DNA of 38,285 nt. Origin: an uncultured Saprospiraceae bacterium. GTDB lineage: Bacteria > Bacteroidota > Bacteroidia > Chitinophagales > Saprospiraceae. Shown here one piece after another: positions 1 to 8,445 of this stretch (the first letter of the stretch is position 1; every line of letters starts with the position of its first letter). The position numbers and the translations under genes are program-made. The stretch is from the NCBI GenBank assembly GCA_934699305.1, contig CAKUWM010000004.1, positions 1 through 38,285 on the forward strand, given 5' to 3'. The notes under the pieces were generated by a model, which was given only the letters and a program-made list of their open reading frames with translations, did no database searches and was not told the origin of the DNA.

Positions 1-233
1 TATTTTTATAGAAAACGTAGCATAATATTTTCAAAATCCCGAAGGGATGACATTATTACAAACCAAGAAAAAATGTAATTGCTCAAGAAAAACTGGAATG
101 AACAGATGGAACAATCATTTCACCCATTCTGGGTTCCTCTTTCTGCTATTGAATCTATTCTATAAAAATGACAACCCTTCGGGTTTATATTGATAAAAAA
201 TGGAAGGGAAATTTGTTATACACACCCTCAACC
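1..233. repeat. Non-coding end region with two inverted copies of a short hairpin repeat
   Basis: No gene is visible here. Two small hairpins stand out: ATCCC-GAA-GGGAT at 36-48 and AACCC-TTC-GGGTT at 173-185. Read on the minus strand, the second one becomes a CCCGAAGGG hairpin followed by TTGTCATTTTTATAG. The first is followed by ATGACATTATTA, so the two look like degenerate copies of one element in opposite orientation. ATTTTTATAG at 2-11 and CTATAAAAAT at 160-169 are also an inverted pair. The 173-185 hairpin lies just downstream of the flippase stop and is followed on the minus strand by a T-rich stretch, so it could end that transcript. The repeat reading is inference from two copies only. 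Confidence 0.4.
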
Positions 234-1688
234 TTATACCTTCTTGCTTTTACCCATAAATAATCTCGTTACCATCTCCATATCAATACGTATCAGACCG
301 ACCATAAAGCCGACACACATCAGCATTATACCTGCCAATACTCCCGAGATCAGAAATGGTAAAGTCAATAATGATGCTCCATAAAACAAGCCTAAGGATA
401 GTATAAAAAACAGCATCATCCTTACATAAAACCCTTTATCTCCGCCCAAATCAGACTCTTTGCCAAAGATGATGACTTGTCCCACTGCTATCACCAGATT
501 GACACTAAATGCGCTGATAGCCGAGCCCAATGATTGCCACCATGGTATAAAGAGGCTGTTGAGCGTCAGACTAAGTACTATGCCGCCCAGAAACAGCATG
601 TTTTGCCGGCGTAAGCGTCCGGTTGACAGGATGGCAGCGCCATACAAGGTGCTAAGCCCTACAGGTATCATCGTGAGGAATAAAAGCCCGACCGTATCAT
701 ACCATTTCTCATCACTTTGATGATATAATATCTGAGTAATCTCTTGTCTATACACCCAACCTCCAACACCGACGATAATGGTTATCGTCATGACTATGCC
801 TATGACAAATTTTAATAAATCTCTAAAGGCGCCTTTATCTTCCTGCTGTGTGGAAAGCATCGGTAAAAGTAGATTGGAAAATAATATGGCAAACATCATA
901 TAGGTATCTAACATCCTAAATCCTGCGGCATATATTCCTGCCTGATAGTCGCCATCCGGCAATAATGCATGTAACAACACGGCATCCAACCTTCCATAAA
1001 CACCCATCAAAAAGGTGATGAGCGCAAAAGGCGTTATCCGGACTATCATCGCCCTCAAGAAGGCTAAATCCGGCCTTACCCATTTTAGATGCAATTGGTA
1101 GAGAATGAATAGGAAAGCAATTAAAGCGGTGAAGACTACTGAAAGCAAGTATGTTTCGACAAAATAGGATAAATCCGGCGGCGTCATACCCGGATAATAC
1201 AATGCATAACCCAACAATAGTATCATGATAACCTTATCCATAACAGAAAATATTCCATCTGTCTTATACCATCCCTTCCCGATTATCATCCCACGTAGAA
1301 AGGATATCAAGGTCAGAAAAAATTGTATCCCCGCTACCTGGATTATTAATTGTATCTCATCTCCCGTATAATGAAAAATCCAAGCAAATCCCATTACCAC
1401 CATAAAATACACGACTGCTAACCCGGCTTTAAGTATGAGCAGCCCCGAAAAATAGGTGTGAATCCTGGTCGGATCCATGCTAATCTCCCGCTTGACAAAG
1501 TTGGTGATTCCAAATTCTAAAAGAACCTGAAATAAAAGGGTATAATTGAATATACTAAAGAAAAGTCCATATTGTTCGGGCCCTATCGTATTTTGTATCT
1601 GTACATCAATACCGAATATATATATCGGTTTGACAATTAGATTTAACGTCAACAGCAATAGGATATTGATTGCAAATGCCCTTTTCAT
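234..1688 (-). CDS. Polysaccharide/lipopolysaccharide flippase (Wzx/MATE-like membrane protein)
   Basis: The product is a 484-residue, almost wholly hydrophobic protein with about 12-14 membrane segments from residue 6 to the end, the size and layout of the polysaccharide_synt/MurJ-MATE flippases that move undecaprenyl-linked sugar repeat units across the inner membrane. The N-terminal part (NTIGPEQYGLFFSIFNY) matches the way this family starts, with a G-x-x-x-Y-G-like turn after the first helix. A second half with similar helices is consistent with the usual two-bundle fold. No glycosyltransferase or polymerase gene is next to it, so the substrate cannot be told. The start at 1688 is supported by a Bacteroidota-type -7 element only five bases upstream, which would give an almost leaderless transcript. 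The family assignment is firm; the substrate is unknown. Confidence 0.82.
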   Translation of the reverse strand: MKRAFAINILLLLTLNLIVKPIYIFGIDVQIQNTIGPEQYGLFFSIFNYTLLFQVLLEFGITNFVKREISMDPTRIHTYFSGLLILKAGLAVVYFMVVMGFAWIFHYTGDEIQLIIQVAGIQFFLTLISFLRGMIIGKGWYKTDGIFSVMDKVIMILLLGYALYYPGMTPPDLSYFVETYLLSVVFTALIAFLFILYQLHLKWVRPDLAFLRAMIVRITPFALITFLMGVYGRLDAVLLHALLPDGDYQAGIYAAGFRMLDTYMMFAILFSNLLLPMLSTQQEDKGAFRDLLKFVIGIVMTITIIVGVGGWVYRQEITQILYHQSDEKWYDTVGLLFLTMIPVGLSTLYGAAILSTGRLRRQNMLFLGGIVLSLTLNSLFIPWWQSLGSAISAFSVNLVIAVGQVIIFGKESDLGGDKGFYVRMMLFFILSLGLFYGASLLTLPFLISGVLAGIMLMCVGFMVGLIRIDMEMVTRLFMGKSKKV

Positions 1689-1693
1689 GGCTT

Positions 1694-1701
1694 CAAAGAT
1701 A
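1694..1701 (-). promoter_or_regulatory. -7 promoter element of the flippase gene
   Basis: The minus strand reads TATCTTTG, an exact match to the Bacteroidota -7 consensus TAnnTTTG. It ends five bases before the ATG, so transcription would begin at or very near the start codon. No clear -33 TTTG is visible upstream. Confidence 0.5.
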
Positions 1702-2065
1702 GGCTGTTGGAAGCATTCCGTTATCTGATATCGATAAAAAATCCACTATTATGTCATTACTCCATTTGATTTGTTTCATAAATTTATAGATTTCCACATT
1801 TAGTGCGAATACACAATTCTGATTATACTGTTATGCTTTATCCTCATTCTTCTACCTTTAGGTCGTATATTATAGCTTTTCGAACAAACTATACTGTATG
1901 ATGGTAACATATTGCATACATTCAATGAGTGACTTTCAACTCACCTTCCGCATTTGTCTTATGCGGAATAAGGGTGATTACAAAGCTACAAATTAGCATA
2001 ATAATGACTATTCCAAATATAAGCAGTATATTACGTTCACTTCGGCAGCATTTAAAATGTAAAAT
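1702..2065. other. Divergent intergenic region with one strong hairpin
   Basis: This AT-rich stretch separates the flippase (-) from the zinc-ribbon gene (+). It holds a hairpin with arms TTCCGCAT (1946-1953) and ATGCGGAA (1961-1968), loop of seven, extended by TCACC (1941-1945) pairing with GGTGA (1973-1977) across a four-base bulge. There is no long T-run after it on the plus strand. On the minus strand a short open frame ending at 1922 would encode a hydrophobic segment followed by a polar tail, but it has only an internal ATG, so I do not call it a gene. No clear promoter for the plus-strand gene was found. Confidence 0.4.
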
Positions 2066-2707
2066 ATGGACTACGACAATTCAAAGTTTAAAATTTGGAC
2101 ATGGAAAAACCCAATTGTCTTACATTGGATAATAAACCCCGGACTTGCATTTAATGAATTAATATTAGGGCAAAGAGTTCCAAAAATAATGTTGATCGAA
2201 AGGGATTCTACAAAAAACCTTTACGAAAAAACTAAAATTCCTTGTCCTCACTGTGGAACTCTTCACCCGGGACAAAAATGGTCAACAGAGAATAACGCAT
2301 TTAAAAATTGGTTTGGACTTTATTGCGACAACTGTGGCAAAATTATCCCATGTTTAATGAACTTAACTAGTTGTCTTTTTCTCGGCTTGACCTTCCCTTT
2401 TTGGTTTTGGTTTAAAGATAAATGGAAAAAGAAATGGCTAAAGAATCAGCCTGATCGATACAAAAATCTTGATTTATCAACTGTTCCAAATCCTTTTAGT
2501 GGTCATGGTTGGGTTAGGATGGGTCTTTCATGGGGTTTTATTATGTATATACTTATAATTGTCGTTCCTCCATTTTTTGAAGGAGATGGGTTAACCATAC
2601 AAAAAGCACTTATTGGTATTCCATTTTGGGCAATAGGTGGACTTATCTTTGGATTTGGGATGAAGGTAATTATTGGCAAAAATAAGCCAAAGGCAGCATC
2701 AAAATAG
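2066..2707 (+). CDS. Uncharacterised zinc-ribbon membrane protein
   Basis: The product is 213 residues. It begins with a conserved-looking aromatic stretch (KIWTWKNPIVLHWIINPG), then carries a four-cysteine zinc ribbon with C60-P-H-C63 and C87-D-N-C90, plus C96 just before the membrane. Hydrophobic segments follow at about 97-116, 155-176 and 184-203, and the tail is short and basic (KNKPKAASK). The layout suggests a soluble metal-stabilised domain anchored at the inner membrane. I recall similar unnamed proteins in other Bacteroidota but no function. It stands alone on the plus strand between minus-strand genes and is more AT-rich than they are, which may point to separate acquisition. The ATG at 2066 is the first that gives the conserved N-terminus. 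Coding status is firm; function is unknown. Confidence 0.75.
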   Translation: MDYDNSKFKIWTWKNPIVLHWIINPGLAFNELILGQRVPKIMLIERDSTKNLYEKTKIPCPHCGTLHPGQKWSTENNAFKNWFGLYCDNCGKIIPCLMNLTSCLFLGLTFPFWFWFKDKWKKKWLKNQPDRYKNLDLSTVPNPFSGHGWVRMGLSWGFIMYILIIVVPPFFEGDGLTIQKALIGIPFWAIGGLIFGFGMKVIIGKNKPKAASK

Positions 2708-2745
2708 AACGATATCCTTTATACTCTTTTCCAAATGACGCCTTA

Positions 2746-3858
2746 TTAAGAAGACTTAATGAGTTTTTTTTGCTCCATTTGTTCATAAAAAGTCCATTTA
2801 TCCAATAAAACAGTGGTTTGGTCTTTTTCGGAGACAAGAATAATATCGGATTGATCTTGAGAAAACTTCTGATAACATATCATCCAGGGCGTGTCAGCCG
2901 GAAGGATAAACACCGGCTTCATCGGCAAAATAGAAATCGGTTGATAAAACAAGGAATCCTCCGCCTCAGCAATCACTTCTCTCGAAATACTTCCCAACAC
3001 ATGACTGCCACTATATACCGGAAAGAACTGTTGGCTGGAATATTTGATCAGCTCCTTACAATTAATGATGAGGTCATTGTCCTGCAAGGAGTCGTATTCT
3101 TTATGTCCCAGATCTCCTATTGTTGTAGTCTGCATAACATTTTCGGCTTTGGTAAAGCGGTACTCTGCATAGGCGCCTTGAAAGATAAATAAACCGATCA
3201 ATGCCAATATAAAGTTGCCCTCATAGATTCCATATACGACGAATACAGCACTAAAAACTTGTCCTATTCGGGCTGCAATCAAAGTCGCTTTGACCTTTGA
3301 CACCCTCATTGCTATCAAGCTGCGTAATACACGGCCTCCATCCATTGGGAATACCGGTAATAAGTTGAATACCACCAAAACGATATTGGTTAGCATAATC
3401 ATACTCAACAATAAGGCCGGATTGTCTTTAAAATCATACGCATTCTCCACATCAATTCCAAGTGGATTGACGCCCATTCCAAATGCCAGCAGTAGGTATA
3501 AGAGTGCGGCTATGACAACATTGACCATGGGCCCTGCAATGGCGACTATGAGCTCTTGTAGTGGCTTATCCGGCATTTTAAGCAAGCGAGCAATCCCTCC
3601 CAAAGGTGTAAGAATAATGTCTGCTGTCTTTACCCCATATCTCCGGGCAGCCAAGGCGTGACCATATTCATGAAGGATGACACACAAAAACAGGCTCATC
3701 ATAAAGACACCGAACCATAGAGCGCCTATCACGCCCATATTATCCTGATGCCCGGTATATATTATGTAGAAGATGATGTAGCCGAATGTCCAATGTATTT
3801 TGACAGGAATATCAAAATAAGTGCCGACATAAAGCGAACCTTTTTCAAATATGGACAA
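2746..3858 (-). CDS. Site-2 protease family (M50) intramembrane metallopeptidase
   Basis: The 370-residue protein has the two zinc-site motifs of the SpoIVFB-type S2P family: HEYGH at residues 63-67 within a membrane helix, and NLLPVFPMDGGR with D173-G174-G175 as the second motif. Around these lie about five to six membrane segments (residues 25-60, 104-130, 148-170, 195-230). Family members cut substrates inside the membrane, often releasing anti-sigma factors or transcription factors. After residue 240 there is a soluble domain where many relatives carry CBS pairs; here it resembles a diverged CBS region, with no clear motif left. The gene starts 18 bases after the acyl-CoA dehydrogenase stop, so the two are probably cotranscribed. 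The physiological substrate cannot be told. Confidence 0.9.
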   Translation of the reverse strand: MSIFEKGSLYVGTYFDIPVKIHWTFGYIIFYIIYTGHQDNMGVIGALWFGVFMMSLFLCVILHEYGHALAARRYGVKTADIILTPLGGIARLLKMPDKPLQELIVAIAGPMVNVVIAALLYLLLAFGMGVNPLGIDVENAYDFKDNPALLLSMIMLTNIVLVVFNLLPVFPMDGGRVLRSLIAMRVSKVKATLIAARIGQVFSAVFVVYGIYEGNFILALIGLFIFQGAYAEYRFTKAENVMQTTTIGDLGHKEYDSLQDNDLIINCKELIKYSSQQFFPVYSGSHVLGSISREVIAEAEDSLFYQPISILPMKPVFILPADTPWMICYQKFSQDQSDIILVSEKDQTTVLLDKWTFYEQMEQKKLIKSS

Positions 3859-3876
3859 TGGTCAGAGAGTTATATC

Positions 3877-5046
3877 TTATACAACGTAACCCGGTTGATA
3901 TAGTTCACCATTGATGACACTACGAGCAATTACGAGTTTTTGAATTTCACTTGTTCCTTCATATATTTGGGTTATCTTGGCATCCCGCATCAATCGTTCG
4001 ACGTGATATTCCTTGACAAATCCATAACCTCCGTGTATCTGGACCGCCTCCACCGTATGTCGCATAGCCACATCCGAAGCGATGAGCTTGGCCATAGCGG
4101 CTGACGTCGTATAGTCTAAGTGCTGATCCTTCATCCATGCTGCGCGATGTACCATCAGTCTGGCGGCTTCTATATCGGTTGCCATATCCGCTAATTTAAA
4201 GGCTATAACCTGATGATTGTATATTTCTTTTCCAAAAGATTTCCGCTCTTTACTGTATTTTGTCGCCAATTCAAATGCTCCGGACGCTATACCCAATGCC
4301 TGTGAAGCAATACCTATTCGACCTCCCGATAAGACTTTCATGGCAAACTTGAATCCAAAGCCGTCTTCACCAATTCTGTTTTCTTTAGGCACCTTTACGT
4401 CGTTGTACATTATCGTGTGCGTGTCGGACGAGCGGATACCCAGTTTATCTTCTTTGGCTCCTATTACCACACCCTCCCAGTCAGTTTCTACGATAAACGC
4501 ATTGATTCCACGGTGTTTCAACTCGGGGTGGGTCTGCGCTATCACAAGGTGAATCTTGCTACTGCCCCCATTGGTAATCCAGTTTTTAGTGCCATTGAGA
4601 AGGTAGTGGTCACCCATGTCTACAGCTGTTGTCCGTTGGCTTGTGGCATCAGATCCGGCCTCCGGTTCACTAAGGCAAAATGAACCTATGATCTCTCCCT
4701 GTGCTAAACGGGGCAAATATTTTCTCTTTTGCTCTTCAGTCCCATATTCTTCCAACCCCCAGCACACTAAGCTGTTATTGACAGACATAATTACACTACA
4801 GCTATTATCTACTTTTGAAATTTCCTCCATCGCGAGGGCATAGCTGATGGTATCCATTCCTCCACCACCATATTCCGGAGAAACCATCATTCCGAGGAAT
4901 CCCAGTTCTGCCATCATCTTAACCTGATCCTTTGGAAAAATCATATCCCGGTCTCTTTCAATGACTCCCGGAAGACATTCTTTTTGTGCAAATTCTCTGG
5001 CAGCTTCTCGTACTGCCATTTGTTCTTCTGTTAATGAAAAAAACAT
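3877..5046 (-). CDS. Acyl-CoA dehydrogenase (short-chain/butyryl-CoA type)
   Basis: This 389-residue flavoenzyme would catalyse FAD-dependent alpha,beta-dehydrogenation of an acyl-CoA in fatty-acid or branched-chain catabolism, passing electrons to ETF. The order of blocks is the family standard: helical N-terminal domain (1-115), beta domain with CLSEPEAGSDA near residue 130 and WITNGG near 155, then the C-terminal helical domain with the RKSFGKEI block and IHGGYGF. The catalytic base is Glu363 in YEGTSEIQ, the position seen in short-chain acyl-CoA and butyryl-CoA dehydrogenases. Length and motifs are complete. A -7 promoter element lies about 22 bases upstream, and the M50 peptidase gene follows after 18 bases. 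Chain-length preference is inferred only from the catalytic Glu position. Confidence 0.95.
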   Translation of the reverse strand: MFFSLTEEQMAVREAAREFAQKECLPGVIERDRDMIFPKDQVKMMAELGFLGMMVSPEYGGGGMDTISYALAMEEISKVDNSCSVIMSVNNSLVCWGLEEYGTEEQKRKYLPRLAQGEIIGSFCLSEPEAGSDATSQRTTAVDMGDHYLLNGTKNWITNGGSSKIHLVIAQTHPELKHRGINAFIVETDWEGVVIGAKEDKLGIRSSDTHTIMYNDVKVPKENRIGEDGFGFKFAMKVLSGGRIGIASQALGIASGAFELATKYSKERKSFGKEIYNHQVIAFKLADMATDIEAARLMVHRAAWMKDQHLDYTTSAAMAKLIASDVAMRHTVEAVQIHGGYGFVKEYHVERLMRDAKITQIYEGTSEIQKLVIARSVINGELYQPGYVV

Positions 5047-5067
5047 AGCTCAATCGTTGTTGTGTGG

Positions 5068-5075
5068 CAAATATA
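5068..5075 (-). promoter_or_regulatory. -7 promoter element of the acyl-CoA dehydrogenase gene
   Basis: The minus strand reads TATATTTG, matching TAnnTTTG, 21 bases before the ATG at 5046. No convincing -33 element was seen at the expected distance. Confidence 0.45.
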
Positions 5076-5355
5076 TTAATATTTTCAGGAAAATTGGATT
5101 AATTCAAATAAAACGAGACCAGTCCGTCCTTAACCTGAATTCAGCAATCGAGGTTTTACAAGCCCGAAGATTGCTGATTATGAGGAACCTCCCGATGTAC
5201 GAATCGTTTCAGCATTTGTCCATTTCAGAATATGGGGTTAATGACTTGGTGCATCATGACCATTACGATTTTTGTCGTCACAAAAACAAATAAACCATTG
5301 ATACGTGGCAAATGCTATATTTTTATTTCAACACCACAATAGGGCTTTCCGTCAT
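5076..5355. other. Non-coding gap with a 9-bp inverted repeat
   Basis: No gene is supported in this stretch between the acyl-CoA dehydrogenase promoter and the end of the T9SS cargo gene. It contains TCAGCAATC (5141-5149) and its exact complement GATTGCTGA (5169-5177) around a 19-base loop, but no T-run follows on either strand, so it is not a convincing terminator. An AT-only hairpin TTTTTGT/ACAAAAA lies at 5269-5286. Confidence 0.3.
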
Positions 5356-7536
5356 TTACCGGATTTTCACAAATTTGGTATGCATGCTAGTCTGCCCTAT
5401 TTTATCAGATAAGACGATAATATATACACCTTCCGACATATCACGTACATCAATAGAGTCGTGATACTTACCTGACAATACAACTCTACCGGTAATATCA
5501 TAGATACGATATGTCATGAAGTCTTTACTATTCATGGTTTCACCCACATGCAGAACCGACTGTACCGGATTGGGGAAAACAGTGATTTTATTCTGTTGTG
5601 TTGTGTGTTTTGCCGACGTTAGCCAAGAGTCCTGGAATTTGGCTCTGACCATCGGAATTCCTTTTAATAGCGGGGAAGTAGTCAATTCTGTAAGAGGCTT
5701 CCAATCACCCGTAGATTTGTAATAGGTCAAAGCTTCGCCCCCTTCATAATTGCGATCAAATCCCACCGGAATAAATTGTCCTGTTGAAGATACCGAAAAC
5801 TGTTGCCATCCGATATAAAAATCACCCGGCGGCAGATACAATGGTGTCGGCTCTTGCGTGAGATCATTTACAAGTGGATATGTTGTAAACCCTTGCAAGG
5901 TATCGTAGATAGCATCCGCATAAATAGGTCTTTGCAGCGGATAATAATAATCCGGCTCTTCCTTCAGACTTCCTATCCACACTTTTATGTTAAACAGCTG
6001 GTGGCTCACATCATCATATAATCGGGGAAAATGAAACTGCACAGCACGCAATGTATCTCCCACATTTAAATGATATTTCACCGCAATCTGTGACTTTACG
6101 CTATTGTTGGCTTCAGCTGCTATATTAAGTTCTGCACTTCCGTCATCGTAAGCCAGTGTATAACCCACTTCCGTCATCGTGCTTGCTTTATTATTTCCCT
6201 CAAGATAAACAACCTCCTGATCTTGATCATAGCTATACGCCGTCCTAAACATGAGAGGCAGATTACCGGCAGGGACAGAAGCTACCTTGGCTTTGACTTC
6301 TTCCGGATCGAAGGCGTTATCAAAAGAATTGAAACCCGCCGGTGGGTTAAGTTGTGGAACAGAGTTGACGAGTTCTTTTTCCAGTATCTTGGTGTTGGTC
6401 GTCAGTTCTTCTATCTTTAATCGGGTATTGCTTATATCTTCCGGAATTTCTAAGAAATGATTAAATAGGCGAATCTTTGTTTTATCTGCCAATTCAGTAG
6501 ATTCAAATCCGGCAAACTGTCGGTATGGAATGGAAGAGTATGTTTTCAAAAGACCATTGGGCGGTTGTGTAAATGCTATGTCCATCTGATTTTTTGTCGG
6601 CACCTGATTGGCGACCAACTTTACATAATCCAGATGCCAGGTGCTATATACGCCGAGGCGGTAATTATAGTTGACAAATCTGAATTGAAATCCTTTATAA
6701 AAATATTTTGAATCTACCGACACGCTATAGAATTCAAATGGTGGAACATACGTTGATGGGTTAGATGGATCAATTCCTTTGTAGGATGATATTTTCTCCC
6801 ACTGTCCGGTGACACTTTTAAACTCCAGCTCCATGCTATCCCTCAACTGGTGATTGTATGTCTTTCCCTTGGGTTGTAAGTAAAAACTTAGGTAAAGTGG
6901 ATCCGCTGGAGATAAGGTACTCAGGTCAATGTAACCCGAAGTTAAATAGTCAGATCGACCAAAGCTACCCCCATAAGGTGTTCCATTGCTATTCAAGCCG
7001 TCGAAGGTGGCTACACCAATGCTGGGCGGCATATCCGCCATAGTGTTGTTGACAAAAACGTTGTTGTCAACCCATCGGGTCGGATCCGGATATTTGCTGT
7101 TGTAGGCAAAGTCGTCGAAAAATGGCAGCGTGAGCGGCTGAACGACATCAACCTTTATTTTATACTCCGTTTGTGCTCCGGAAAAAGCAATATAATTAAA
7201 CGCTAAATCGTACGAATTAACCGTGGCGCCGGAGTGAGCAATAATTTTTACACAATTGTCTTCGACTTTGACATTCAAATCCGCCGGCACGGACGACGTC
7301 ATTATCAAGGTATCGAAAGTGCCGACATCCGGAAGGTTGATGCACACCTTTTGGCTATCAGAAGGAATAATTACCACCCTCGATTGTTTGATGGCGTTGC
7401 GTTGTTCTAATTCAGATTGAGTTGAAAAAAGAGCGGTGTTTTCGGACAATCCATAGAATACAACCTGACTTTGTGCGATTACACTCCAACACAATAAAAC
7501 GACAATGAGGGATATATTACAAGAAAAACGCATCAT
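5356..7536 (-). CDS. Secreted protein with T9SS type A sorting domain
   Basis: The 726-residue product starts with a signal peptide (hydrophobic core about residues 8-20, cleavage near AQSQ) and ends with a C-terminal sorting domain from about residue 645, recognisable by VFPNPV, IYDITGRVV and the closing GVYIIVLSD...KFVKIR pattern. The type IX system would move it across the outer membrane and remove this tail. The middle is beta-rich and includes a jelly-roll-like stretch around residues 130-310 (PFFDDFAYNSKYPDP, then a long block like MAM/LamG-type modules), but I recognise no catalytic motif. Met1 and Met2 are adjacent and either could be used. The PASTA gene ends 44 bases upstream, so the two may be cotranscribed. 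Export route is firm; function is unknown. Confidence 0.85.
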   Translation of the reverse strand: MMRFSCNISLIVVLLCWSVIAQSQVVFYGLSENTALFSTQSELEQRNAIKQSRVVIIPSDSQKVCINLPDVGTFDTLIMTSSVPADLNVKVEDNCVKIIAHSGATVNSYDLAFNYIAFSGAQTEYKIKVDVVQPLTLPFFDDFAYNSKYPDPTRWVDNNVFVNNTMADMPPSIGVATFDGLNSNGTPYGGSFGRSDYLTSGYIDLSTLSPADPLYLSFYLQPKGKTYNHQLRDSMELEFKSVTGQWEKISSYKGIDPSNPSTYVPPFEFYSVSVDSKYFYKGFQFRFVNYNYRLGVYSTWHLDYVKLVANQVPTKNQMDIAFTQPPNGLLKTYSSIPYRQFAGFESTELADKTKIRLFNHFLEIPEDISNTRLKIEELTTNTKILEKELVNSVPQLNPPAGFNSFDNAFDPEEVKAKVASVPAGNLPLMFRTAYSYDQDQEVVYLEGNNKASTMTEVGYTLAYDDGSAELNIAAEANNSVKSQIAVKYHLNVGDTLRAVQFHFPRLYDDVSHQLFNIKVWIGSLKEEPDYYYPLQRPIYADAIYDTLQGFTTYPLVNDLTQEPTPLYLPPGDFYIGWQQFSVSSTGQFIPVGFDRNYEGGEALTYYKSTGDWKPLTELTTSPLLKGIPMVRAKFQDSWLTSAKHTTQQNKITVFPNPVQSVLHVGETMNSKDFMTYRIYDITGRVVLSGKYHDSIDVRDMSEGVYIIVLSDKIGQTSMHTKFVKIR

Positions 7537-7580
7537 TCAATTTATTTTTAGTACAAACGAATAGTATATATACTTTGTTG

Positions 7581-8369
7581 CTATTGGTTTTCATCATCCG
7601 GGCAGTCGGCAGGTCTGGAATTGCTTAAGCTTACAAAGATAGTATCTCCTCTATTTATTTTGTAATCAGGCATATACTCCGGCTTCTGCTCTACAACATA
7701 TTGGCCGCCATTGCCACTTGCTACTATAATGTGTACATCATTGCTCGCCAAAAACAAAACCTCTTCATACGTCTTGCACACGAAGTCGGGAATGAGGATT
7801 TGTCCGCCCTGCTGTGATGAAATAATAAATTTTAGCTTTGCCCCACGCGGCAAGTTGATGTTGTCTTTTATCCCATTTACGCTGATTATGGTATCCGTTC
7901 CGTATATTACCTTGAGGATTTGTCCGGGAATGCCTTTATCAAACTGATTGCCTACGACCTCCGACTGAATTTCATATCCTTCACGTAAAACCCTGCTTTT
8001 TAACTCAAAGCTTTTACCGTATAGTGCCGGGAGAGAACTTACCGGAATCATGTCAGGTGAATACTTGGTTACCGTAACATATATTTTTCGCCCTTCCTTG
8101 GCAAATGTCCCTTGTTCCGGATTCTGTGCCAAAATTATTCCGCCTTTTTTTCCTACTACAAATATTGAATCCGACACGATAACCTCAAAGCCGTCCTTCT
8201 CCGCCATCGTGGAGGCGAGGTTAAATTCCACGTCAACAAGCTTGGTTATTGGAATCTTTTCTCCATGGTGCGTATATATTCTCAATACAAAAAGCGTTAT
8301 GAATACCAATACGATAAACGTGGCAATCATAAGACCTACATGAATCCAAAAATACTTTGATTTGAACAT
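7581..8369 (-). CDS. Single-pass membrane protein with PASTA domains
   Basis: This 262-residue protein has one N-terminal membrane helix (about residues 10-31) and an outside part made of about three PASTA repeats: roughly 38-105 (with ILAQNPEQG), 110-185 (with IPGQILKVIYGTD) and 190-255 (with VVEQKPEYM). Each shows the family rhythm of a short acidic helix, a strand, the Q-x-P turn and a closing VTV- or VSL-like strand. PASTA domains bind peptidoglycan fragments or serve as assembly modules. Unlike the well-known cases there is no kinase or transpeptidase domain attached. The tail after 250 is acidic (CPDDENQ). It lies between T9SS cargo genes on the same strand, and a -7 promoter element sits 64 bases upstream. 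A cell-wall role is inference. Confidence 0.85.
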   Translation of the reverse strand: MFKSKYFWIHVGLMIATFIVLVFITLFVLRIYTHHGEKIPITKLVDVEFNLASTMAEKDGFEVIVSDSIFVVGKKGGIILAQNPEQGTFAKEGRKIYVTVTKYSPDMIPVSSLPALYGKSFELKSRVLREGYEIQSEVVGNQFDKGIPGQILKVIYGTDTIISVNGIKDNINLPRGAKLKFIISSQQGGQILIPDFVCKTYEEVLFLASNDVHIIVASGNGGQYVVEQKPEYMPDYKINRGDTIFVSLSNSRPADCPDDENQ

Positions 8370-8432
8370 ATTTTAACCCTGAATTTCTTTACTATGGCTA
8401 TGCTTCCATTGTAACGATATAAAATCAAGGGA

Positions 8433-8440
8433 CAAATATA
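8433..8440 (-). promoter_or_regulatory. Possible -7 promoter element of the PASTA gene
   Basis: The minus strand reads TATATTTG, matching TAnnTTTG, in the gap between the stop of the upstream peptidase gene (8446) and the PASTA start (8369). This would give a leader of about 55 bases. Confidence 0.4.
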
Positions 8441-8445
8441 GTTTA

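Noticed and set aside
1922..2062. Minus-strand short frame encoding one hydrophobic helix and a polar tail
   Set aside because: Only an internal ATG, overlaps a hairpin and the next gene's upstream region; AT-rich DNA easily gives hydrophobic frames.
5141..5177. Inverted repeat as terminator of the T9SS cargo gene
   Set aside because: About 180 bases past the stop, loop of 19 and no T-run.
4961..5293. Plus-strand frame spanning the acyl-CoA dehydrogenase start and gap
   Set aside because: Half of it is antisense to a firm gene and the rest has no recognisable feature.
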